A stretch of DNA of 54,805 bases from Marinomonas vulgaris (GTDB lineage Bacteria > Pseudomonadota > Gammaproteobacteria > Pseudomonadales > Marinomonadaceae): assembly GCF_018145875.1 (NCBI RefSeq), contig NZ_JAGSSV010000020.1, forward strand, positions 1 to 54,805. The letters run 5' to 3'. Shown here piece by piece: positions 17,105 to 23,931 of the stretch. Under the pieces are notes generated by a model. The model made no database searches. It was not told where the DNA came from and saw only the letters and a list, made by a program, of their open reading frames with translations. Each line of letters opens with the position of its first letter. Within the stretch, counting starts at the first letter, position 1. A program made the translations under genes and the position numbers.

Positions 17105-19045
17105 ATGCATCTGATAGGCTTATTGTTTTACATCGGTATCCCGATATTTGCTTACTATGTTGAGTCAGCACGGGACTTTATTATTACGTCCTTTAATTTA
17201 TCACCAGAAATCACGGTGTTGATTGGCATCGCTTATTTATACCCACTTTCTGTATTTTTAATGTCTGTGGTGTTTAAAAACAAAGGTTTTGCCAATATTA
17301 CCTACTTCCGATCTCAAGTTACTCTGTCTTCTACTTTATCGGTTTCTTTTGGTCTGATTGGTACTTTCATTGGTTTGTCCCAAATGATCGCAGGTATTGC
17401 AGCCGGCATGGGCGCTGATGGGGACTTTACCAGCAAGATGGCGTCTTTGTTGGGAGCGATCAGTACCGCGTTGGATTCCATGTCTTTGGCTTTCTTAACC
17501 TCGATTCTTGGGGTGGGGGCTTCTGTTGCCATTCTATTTTCGTCTAACTATTTGGCGTCTTTTTATCGTGAAAACGATGATTTAAAACAAAATGAAGGCT
17601 CTGGTTCTGGTCCAGGTGTAAACGCCGATTTTGAGGCCGACGACAAGCAGCAAGAAAGCTTAAACAACATTAAGCAGTATCTTGAGCAAACTTTTGAATT
17701 AACGTCTGACAAAGAAAAAGTATGGTCTGATTTGTACTTAATGCTGGAGAAGAATTCGGGCTCAGAATTAGCCAATACACTCAGCGACAACATTCAGACC
17801 AATAGCCAAGCTATGACGGCGGTAAAAGACGAAATAGGGCATCTGCGCACCGATCAACGGGCGCACCAAGAAGTCACTGAACAAGTGTTTACCAATACGG
17901 TTCAGCAAATGCAGCAAGAGTTTGATGGCTTACGAACCGATCAGCGTGCACATCAAGCCGCTACTGAAACCGTGTTTGACAAGATGGCGCAACAAATGAA
18001 GGATGAGTTCACCGAACTCAAAGACAGCCAGCAAACGCATTTGCGCACTACAGAAACCATTTTTGGCCAGATGGCGGATCAAATCGCTAATCACACACAA
18101 AGTAACAATGCGACTATGTCTGAAATGCGTAACGCCATGATCATGATGGCTGAGACCACGCAATGTGGTCACGAAGCATTGAGTCAGACCATCGCAGACA
18201 CTTCCCATCAGCTCTCTTCAGTTGCCAGTATCTTGCATGATTTGCGTATCCAGATGGCGATTCCCCTTGAAGAATCATTAGCGAATGCTTTGCGGGAAAA
18301 TGGCTTGGATCTGGTGTATCAGGTGCAGGCGGATGGCGAAGGAAAGGTAATGGGAGCCGAGGTTTATGTGCGCTGGAATGAGCCTGTGCGTGGTTTAGTA
18401 CCAAGTTCTGTGTTGTTTGATGTAGCCGAAAAACACGATATGTTAGTTCAGGTGGATCGTTGGGTAATCAAGGCCGCGGTTGAACAGGTATCTGTATGGA
18501 ATAAGCAAGGCGTTTGGCAAACAGGGCAAACTATGTCTATCAATATTAGCCATAAAACACTCGTTGACCCAGGTCTACTGAATTATATTGAAATATTATT
18601 GGAAGATCATGATTTAGAAGCCTCGTGCTTCGCTTTTGAAGTCACTGAAAATACCATTATGAATTACCCTGAAGAAGCTCGCGACAAGGTGCGTCAAATT
18701 TCGCGCCTTGGTATTAAAGTATTCATCGATGACTTTGGAACAGGGTATTCTTCTTTGGTGAATTTGAAGAACTTTAAAATTGATCGACTCAAAATTGATA
18801 AAGGCATTGTACAAGACGTGCTGGAGTACTCAGACCAAAAAGAGTCTATTATTCGTTCCATCATGAATATAGCCGGTGAATTAGACATTCAGGTATCTGC
18901 AGAAGGTATTGAGACTCAAGAGCAATTGGATTTATTGTCTAGCGTTGGTTGTTCTATGTTCCAAGGTTACTTCTTAGGGCGACCCCAAACAGCTGAAGAC
19001 TTCGAAGCTAGCTCTTTAGTCTATACTGAGGCGACGAATGCTTAA
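17105..19045 (+). CDS. MotA/ExbB-like channel protein fused to a coiled coil and EAL c-di-GMP phosphodiesterase domain (SiiB-like)
   Basis: 646 residues. Four predicted membrane helices occupy about residues 4-22, 37-58, 77-100 and 118-147. The last two carry the MotA/TolQ/ExbB pattern (SFGLIGTFIGL and STALDSMSLAFLTSILGVG). Residues about 175-385 are a cytoplasmic helical/coiled-coil linker containing a 31-residue unit repeated three times. Residues about 385-640 are an EAL domain. The signature reads AEVYVRW instead of EALLRW, but the metal and catalytic positions look intact: Glu of the signature, Asn in SINIS, Glu in FEVTE, IDDFGTGYSS, LKID, AEGIET and QGYFLGRP. Proton channel plus c-di-GMP hydrolase or receptor in one polypeptide is not the usual SiiB layout. 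It follows the MotB-like gene after 100 nt and overlaps the next gene by 8 nt. Confidence 0.88.
   Translation: MHLIGLLFYIGIPIFAYYVESARDFIITSFNLSPEITVLIGIAYLYPLSVFLMSVVFKNKGFANITYFRSQVTLSSTLSVSFGLIGTFIGLSQMIAGIAAGMGADGDFTSKMASLLGAISTALDSMSLAFLTSILGVGASVAILFSSNYLASFYRENDDLKQNEGSGSGPGVNADFEADDKQQESLNNIKQYLEQTFELTSDKEKVWSDLYLMLEKNSGSELANTLSDNIQTNSQAMTAVKDEIGHLRTDQRAHQEVTEQVFTNTVQQMQQEFDGLRTDQRAHQAATETVFDKMAQQMKDEFTELKDSQQTHLRTTETIFGQMADQIANHTQSNNATMSEMRNAMIMMAETTQCGHEALSQTIADTSHQLSSVASILHDLRIQMAIPLEESLANALRENGLDLVYQVQADGEGKVMGAEVYVRWNEPVRGLVPSSVLFDVAEKHDMLVQVDRWVIKAAVEQVSVWNKQGVWQTGQTMSINISHKTLVDPGLLNYIEILLEDHDLEASCFAFEVTENTIMNYPEEARDKVRQISRLGIKVFIDDFGTGYSSLVNLKNFKIDRLKIDKGIVQDVLEYSDQKESIIRSIMNIAGELDIQVSAEGIETQEQLDLLSSVGCSMFQGYFLGRPQTAEDFEASSLVYTEATNA
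17838..18115 (+). repeat. Three 31-residue repeats in the linker of the MotA-EAL protein
   Basis: Three consecutive units of about 93 bp encode LRTDQRAHQ..TEQVF, LRTDQRAHQAATETVF and LKDSQQTHLRTTETIF, each followed by a QQM-type helical segment. The spacing suggests a continuous helix or coiled coil between the membrane channel and the EAL domain, possibly a rigid signalling stalk. Confidence 0.8.
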
Positions 19046-19940
19046 ATTAGTTCAAGTCTTAGAAAAGCGCGTGGGTCTCATGTGGGCATATGTGCTTTTA
19101 TTTATGATTACTTGGATCATTATGAGCGTGGTGATGATGTTTATTCAGGTCAACACCATCGCGAGTGAGTATCATAAAACGGCAAAACAATGGCGTGGGT
19201 ATTTGTCAGATTATCTATCACAGCGTGCAACGGATTTCGATTTTCAGCAAATCCAAACAATTTCGTCTTCAAAGTTTGATCAGGGGCAGTTGGAACAGGG
19301 GCTGCTGGGAGTGACTCTGGTATCCGGCGAGCCGACACGGGGGCTATTGAAAATGATCCCTCACAACAGTTTTAGGCACCTTAATGTGTTGTCTACCACG
19401 CAAGAAGTATCTTCCCAAGTTATTACCGATATATACCCAGAAATTGGCGTGAGTACCTTATTTTATCGTGTGGACATCAGTGACTTAGACACAATCCCTT
19501 TAAAAGTCAAAGACAGTACAAGACGATTTTCCTATGCTTTTCTGTATACGGAAGAGCGGTACTTTGTGCTGTTAAGCGAGTACTTTGCTGATAACAAGAC
19601 CATTGCCACTTCGCTGTATAATCTAGATGGAATCTGGACCAATTATGTCACAGAAGCATTTCATAACAGGGCTATGTACCTTCAGCGTGAAAGTCGTTTC
19701 GGGACCGTGGAATTGTTTAAGCAGCCTGTACATTACATACACGATGTTAAAATGGCGTTTGACTGGAGTGAGTTTGGCATTCCCGTGCGTTATTCGGTCA
19801 CGGTTCCTGTTTCTTGGCAGCACTTGAGTTTCATTAAGATTTTTTGGCAAGCTAGCTTGATTAGTATTCTGCTGTATATATTTTTGTTCTTCTACAATCG
19901 TTATGAAAACAGACACAGTAGGCAGAATACTTCCTACTGA
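19038..19940 (+). CDS. Two-helix membrane protein with periplasmic domain, unknown function
   Basis: 300 residues; its ATG overlaps the end of the MotA-EAL gene by 8 nt, implying translational coupling. There is an N-terminal helix (about 15-37, MWAYVLLFMITWIIMSVVMMF), then roughly 230 residues predicted periplasmic, then a C-terminal helix (about 271-290, ASLISILLYIFLFF) and a short basic tail. No recognised domain. The topology resembles the sensory half of a transmembrane receptor that lacks its own cytoplasmic output domain. It could serve as periplasmic input for the EAL domain of its neighbour, or as an adhesin-retention factor analogous in role (not in sequence) to LapD. Both ideas are inference. 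Confidence 0.75.
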   Translation: MLKLVQVLEKRVGLMWAYVLLFMITWIIMSVVMMFIQVNTIASEYHKTAKQWRGYLSDYLSQRATDFDFQQIQTISSSKFDQGQLEQGLLGVTLVSGEPTRGLLKMIPHNSFRHLNVLSTTQEVSSQVITDIYPEIGVSTLFYRVDISDLDTIPLKVKDSTRRFSYAFLYTEERYFVLLSEYFADNKTIATSLYNLDGIWTNYVTEAFHNRAMYLQRESRFGTVELFKQPVHYIHDVKMAFDWSEFGIPVRYSVTVPVSWQHLSFIKIFWQASLISILLYIFLFFYNRYENRHSRQNTSY

Positions 19941-19952
19941 TTGGAATGGATT

Positions 19953-21905
19953 ATGAAAGAACAATTGTCGCGTTTAATTGAACAATCTGGAACAGAATTT
20001 GATTGGAAGGCTTACAAATACGTCAGTGAGCACGCATTAGAAAAAACCTTGAGTGAGACAAATGCGCTTTTTTTAGATCCGTTTTTCAATGTATCTTTGC
20101 ATAAAAATGTGTTTACCCAGCTTCGACATCTCCCTGATTTGTTTTTAGTCAATCTTGATCAGGAATGGTTGTGTGTACGGCGTTCTGATGACCATTTTAT
20201 TATTGAAGGACGCGCGCCGCTTTCTCAGGCGCAAATGAGTGATTTAGAGATTATTTACCTAGACGAAGTGCCGAAAAAACTCACCACACATGAGGTGCTA
20301 CGAGTGCTATTCGATGCGTTTCCTCGGGTAAATGGGTTGCTGTTTTTGTTGGCACCTTTCGCTTTGATCCCTGCTTTTTATGCGAATTTATTTAACACTC
20401 GGATGATCTATAACGACGCTTCCTATACTCTGATTTTTATCACTGGCTGCTTTTCTTTGTTGTGGTTTACGGAGTTCTTTGTCAAAAAGTGGGTCAAGTT
20501 TAAACACATTAAAGTGGTCGATGAAAAATCCATTAAAGTAGAGAAATACCTTTTTTCATTGTTGTCTTTTAGTCGCTTGCCCAACAACTTGGTGAAAGCG
20601 CGACAAATAGAAACTAACCGGCGTGTAGTATGGGACAATCTTGCGAGTCTTATCACCGACGTTGCTGTGTTTTTGGTGGCGTATCTTGCGATTACCGCGG
20701 TATTAGGCTTTGCGTCTTTGTATTTGTTGTTGTTTTATTTAGCCGCAGCCAGCGTCTTGGTGTGGGCACGCTATAAAAATTACAAAGCCTATATAGAGCA
20801 CGAATCGTCTCAGCAAGAAATGTTAACCGAAAGAATTTCGGTATGTGGCAACGCACAACAGTTGCGATTTTACGATTTTGAATCTTCTTTTTCTGGTTTT
20901 GAACAAGCCTGTCAAAAGATATTCCACTCCGATAAACGCATCAGTCATGTGAATTTTCATTGGGATGAAATTGTCCGTTACACGTCTTTTTTATCTAGCT
21001 TTTGTTTGTTCTTGGTGATGTTTTATCAGTCAAAAATAGATATTGGCGTGTTGGCAGTATTGATTGCCTTGTTGGTGTTAAATGGGCGAATCTCTGCGGC
21101 GCTAACTTCTGGTGTCAGCAAAGCTTTTCAGTTATTGGTGTCGCTTTTTCATTTACGCAAATCCTTAGAGCCCCTGCTCGACAGTATCAGTGACAATGGT
21201 TACGCCCGTGGTTTGAAGATCGATACGATCAGCACCATCGACATTAAAAACGTCACTGTTAATGTGGCAGAGCAGCCTTTGTTGCGGGATATTAATCTGA
21301 GCCTGCGTCGCGGGGAAAGTTACGCCGTTGTAGGGGGAATTGGTGCCGGAAAGTCGACATTGCTCAAGGCGATCGTCACACTGCACGACGATTACCGAGG
21401 CAGTATTATTTACAACAGCCTTTACGATGCGACCACCATAGATCGACATGTTTTTGCCGACAGCGTGGTGTACCTCGATATGAATTCTGGTTTTATAAAG
21501 GGCAGTTTATTCCATAACTTTTATATTCGTGGTGTGCGCAGTAAAGATCGTATTATTCAGTTGGTGCGATCGGTGTTTTCAAACGTGAATGTGGATTACG
21601 AGTTCTTGTTTAAAACCGATATTACTGATATTCCCATGTCATCGGGGCAACGGCGCAAGTTGATGCTTTATATGAGCATTAACGAGCATAAAAGCTTGAT
21701 TATATTGGATGAAGCTTTGATTAACTTGTCGCCGGAAGAGATTCTAGCGATTCGTAAATACATCGCAAAATTGGCACCACAAGCCATTTTATTGATTGCG
21801 ACTCACGATCGCATGATCAGTAACATGATGCCGAATGTGATCAAGGTGGAAAACAACACGGCTGCTTTAGTAAAAAGCAGCACAGTGAAGGTGACTGTCA
21901 AATAG
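19953..21905 (+). CDS. Divergent type I secretion ABC transporter (SiiF-like)
   Basis: 650 residues from the ATG at 19953; a TTG four codons upstream is less likely. Residues 1-120 resemble a degenerate C39-like domain (LPDLFLVNLDQEWLCV, ending IIYLDEVPK) without a catalytic Cys/His pair. A six-helix membrane domain spans about 125-400. The nucleotide-binding domain has Walker A GGIGAGKST, signature SSGQRRK, Walker B LIILDEA and H-loop ATHD. The segment where the Q-loop should be reads VVYLDMN, apparently lacking the usual Gln, and the D-loop is ALINLS instead of SALD. The transporter is expected to drive adhesin export with the HlyD and TolC-like partners. Family sure; SiiF equivalence is inferred from the operon. 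Confidence 0.87.
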   Translation: MKEQLSRLIEQSGTEFDWKAYKYVSEHALEKTLSETNALFLDPFFNVSLHKNVFTQLRHLPDLFLVNLDQEWLCVRRSDDHFIIEGRAPLSQAQMSDLEIIYLDEVPKKLTTHEVLRVLFDAFPRVNGLLFLLAPFALIPAFYANLFNTRMIYNDASYTLIFITGCFSLLWFTEFFVKKWVKFKHIKVVDEKSIKVEKYLFSLLSFSRLPNNLVKARQIETNRRVVWDNLASLITDVAVFLVAYLAITAVLGFASLYLLLFYLAAASVLVWARYKNYKAYIEHESSQQEMLTERISVCGNAQQLRFYDFESSFSGFEQACQKIFHSDKRISHVNFHWDEIVRYTSFLSSFCLFLVMFYQSKIDIGVLAVLIALLVLNGRISAALTSGVSKAFQLLVSLFHLRKSLEPLLDSISDNGYARGLKIDTISTIDIKNVTVNVAEQPLLRDINLSLRRGESYAVVGGIGAGKSTLLKAIVTLHDDYRGSIIYNSLYDATTIDRHVFADSVVYLDMNSGFIKGSLFHNFYIRGVRSKDRIIQLVRSVFSNVNVDYEFLFKTDITDIPMSSGQRRKLMLYMSINEHKSLIILDEALINLSPEEILAIRKYIAKLAPQAILLIATHDRMISNMMPNVIKVENNTAALVKSSTVKVTVK

Positions 21906-21936
21906 AGCGTGTTTTGTGTTTAGGCAAAACGCTTTT
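21906..21936 (+). terminator. Probable terminator of the adhesin operon
   Basis: A hairpin with arms GTTTTG (21911-21916) and CAAAAC (21925-21930), extendable by AGC/GCT across a small bulge, is followed by TTTT. It begins directly after the ABC transporter stop and overlaps the 3' end of the convergent glutaredoxin gene. Confidence 0.5.
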
Positions 21937-22291
21937 CTAAGTAGGCAATAATATCAGATGATTCGTACATCCATTCCACTTTGCCTTCTTCTTCGATGCG
22001 CAGACAAGGCACTTTAATACGTCCGCCGCCTTGCTCTAATTCTGCACGGTGCGGTGACCCTTCAGACGCATTGCGCATCTCGATAGGAGCGTTCAGCTTG
22101 TAAATAGCACGGCGTGTTTTGATGCAAAAAGGACACGCATAAAACTGATACAAAGACAGTGCTTTCGCTTGGCTATTCACGTCTTGCTGTTTTTCAGGAG
22201 AGCGCTTTAATTTGCCGCCTCGTGTTATTAAATCAACAAGGACAATAAGAGTACCTAATAGGTTGCGGATCAATTTGATAAGAAATGACAT
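21920..22291 (-). CDS. Membrane-anchored glutaredoxin-like protein
   Basis: 123 residues. An N-terminal hydrophobic segment (about 4-22, LIKLIRNLLGTLIVLVDLI) is followed from about residue 45 by a glutaredoxin/GST-N thioredoxin fold. It has the redox motif CPFC (residues about 53-56, YACPFCIKTRRAIYKL), the cis-Pro segment KVPCLR and the C-terminal ESSDIIAYLEKRF. It should reduce disulfides or glutathione-mixed disulfides at the cytoplasmic face of the inner membrane. Standalone gene, convergent with the adhesin operon. Confidence 0.88.
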   Translation of the reverse strand: MSFLIKLIRNLLGTLIVLVDLITRGGKLKRSPEKQQDVNSQAKALSLYQFYACPFCIKTRRAIYKLNAPIEMRNASEGSPHRAELEQGGGRIKVPCLRIEEEGKVEWMYESSDIIAYLEKRFA

Positions 22292-22506
22292 GTGAGTTTT
22301 AGCTCGCTTTAAGATGGGCTATTTAAAAGGGTAGTAATATTCGAGCTGCCATTCTAGCGTTAAAGTGCCCAAGATTTAAGCACTGTTCAATAATTCTTGA
22401 GTTACTCCATTTCGATCATTTGCTTAGGTCATCTGCTTTCACCTTTTGTGCGTATTGAACAGACGCATAACGGTTGTGATTAAGATTGAAACAAGGATAT
22501 TAAGCT

Positions 22507-22758
22507 ATGGCACTTTCTGTAAGCGAAGAATCAAGAGTCATTGAAATGGCGTGGGAAGACAGAACCCCATTTGAAGCCATCGAAGATCAATTTGGCATGA
22601 ATGAGCAACAGGTCATTCGTTTCATGCGCCGTACTTTGAAGCCAGGGAGTTTTAGATTGTGGCGTGAAAGGGTGTCAGGTCGTCAAACGAAGCATTTGCA
22701 ATTGAGAGATCCGGCGGTAAGCCGAGGCTATTGTCGAGCTCAGTACAAGCCAAGATAA
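22507..22758 (+). CDS. DUF2805/TIGR03643-type small protein
   Basis: 83 residues with an AAGGATATT ribosome binding site. The sequence has the family pattern: RVIEMAWEDRTPF, GMNEQQVIRFMRR, LKPGSFRLWRERVSGR, and KH...DP at the end. The middle resembles a helix-turn-helix (AIEDQFGMNEQQVIRFMR), so nucleic-acid binding is possible, but no function is established. Single-gene unit. Confidence 0.85.
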   Translation: MALSVSEESRVIEMAWEDRTPFEAIEDQFGMNEQQVIRFMRRTLKPGSFRLWRERVSGRQTKHLQLRDPAVSRGYCRAQYKPR

Positions 22759-22906
22759 ACTAATGTGGAAAAGGTCGATACAAAGAAAAGTGCGTGAAAG
22801 AAAAGGCAGCGCTTTGTATTGTTATTCTAGCGCTATTTCCTAAAAGACAGTAAAGAGCTTATGTGCTGACTTAATGTCTATCTAAACGGTAGATAAGTAG
22901 TAGATA

Positions 22907-23110
22907 TTAAACGTGCTGTGCAGAAGAAGAGGTCAAAACCGCTTTTACTTTAGCAACGGCATTTTTAATGTTTTGAATACCTTCAGCAACACTTTCAGCG
23001 ATATATTCAGCACGTTCTGCACGGGCAATCGCTTCGTATTTCTCGTTTTCGGTTAGGTAAGAAACATCAACAGTATTCAGTAGTTCGGCAACAGATTGAG
23101 TGTTTTTCAT
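22907..23110 (-). CDS. Small hypothetical protein
   Basis: 67 residues. The start is placed at the ATG at 23110 because GAGGA lies 7 nt upstream; the frame is open 15 codons further but without such a site. The protein is acidic and helical (NEKYEAIARAERAEYIAESVAEGIQ) with a lysine-rich end and no membrane segment. The AERAEYIAE segment recalls the tiny RSP_7527-type family, but this is weak. Unknown function. A 7-bp inverted repeat at 23148-23165 lies in its upstream region. Confidence 0.65.
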   Translation of the reverse strand: MKNTQSVAELLNTVDVSYLTENEKYEAIARAERAEYIAESVAEGIQNIKNAVAKVKAVLTSSSAQHV

Positions 23111-23239
23111 GGTAGATTCCTCTTTTATCAACAATGGATCTTGCTTCCAAAACACGCTTGTTTTGGTATTTGTATGATAAAAGAGAATGCGTTATCTAGA
23201 CAAACGATAAAAAATACCATCACACCTGAAAAAAACTAA

Positions 23240-23767
23240 TCAAACAGGGTTATTGCATACTGCTTTCAGTAATAAATCATCGCTTTCTAATGGGTGCCAA
23301 ATTGGTTCTGAGGCGCCGTTCTTAGGGGATGCTGCCGTAAATGATTGGGTGAAGTCGGCTCGTGCACCTTGTACACAATCTATGATTTGAGGGACGCGTT
23401 TGGCCATATGACGGCGCTCGAAGAAGTATAAATCCACCAAAACCAAGTTTGGGTCTATTTTGTTTTTCGCTGAGTTTTCCACATCTGCTGCAATAAAGCG
23501 CATGGTTTGTGGGAAAACATAGCTCCAAGGGCGCCAAGGGGCCTCTTCTTCAACGGCTTTTACCACAACAACACCCTCTGGCAGTAAGCTGGTTTGATGA
23601 TTGTACCAGTCGTATTCACCTTGCACTTGAAAGCCAAGCATGGCACTGCCTGCAAAGACGGGAACTAGCCATTTTGGTGCGGTTTGTTTGGTGATTTTTC
23701 TCAGTAATAAAGCAATACCAGCGCCACCAACGCCGGCAAAAATGGTAGCAATGAGTTCCCAAATCAT
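23240..23767 (-). CDS. Hypothetical inner-membrane protein
   Basis: 175 residues with an AAGAGA ribosome binding site. Two membrane helices are predicted near the N-terminus (about 4-22, LIATIFAGVGGAGIALLL, and 32-50, WLVPVFAGSAMLGFQVQG). A soluble domain follows with EYDWYNHQTSLLPEGVVVV, a likely export-side beta domain. No family recognised; it resembles conserved hypothetical proteins of marine gammaproteobacteria. Confidence 0.7.
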   Translation of the reverse strand: MIWELIATIFAGVGGAGIALLLRKITKQTAPKWLVPVFAGSAMLGFQVQGEYDWYNHQTSLLPEGVVVVKAVEEEAPWRPWSYVFPQTMRFIAADVENSAKNKIDPNLVLVDLYFFERRHMAKRVPQIIDCVQGARADFTQSFTAASPKNGASEPIWHPLESDDLLLKAVCNNPV

Positions 23768-23862
23768 AGGTATTCTCTTTTTAATCGTGATGAATGAAGT
23801 GCCATAAACCAGTCACCAAAAAGTCTGGGTAACCGGATAAAGCGTTAATGAGTATAAGGGAA

Positions 23863-23903
23863 AAAAGCCCTACTTATTGGTAAGACGAACAAGTAGGGCT
23901 TTT
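23863..23903 (-). terminator. Strong terminator of the symporter operon
   Basis: A perfect 13-bp stem (23863-23875 with 23891-23903) is built around AAGTAGGGC and its complement, with flanking A and T runs. It lies 28 nt past the symporter stop. The A/T symmetry makes it potentially bidirectional. Confidence 0.88.
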
Positions 23904-23931
23904 ACAGAGCAGAGGGATAAATGGCTAACCT

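Noticed and set aside
16547..21905. Zorya-type anti-phage defence (MotA/MotB-like ZorA/ZorB)
   Set aside because: No ZorC, ZorD or ZorE is present, the MotB-like protein lacks the cell-wall-binding domain, and the neighbours are type I secretion and adhesin genes.
22879..22895. Short inverted repeat TATCTA/TAGATA as a terminator
   Set aside because: Six A/T-rich base pairs without a following T-run; too weak to call.
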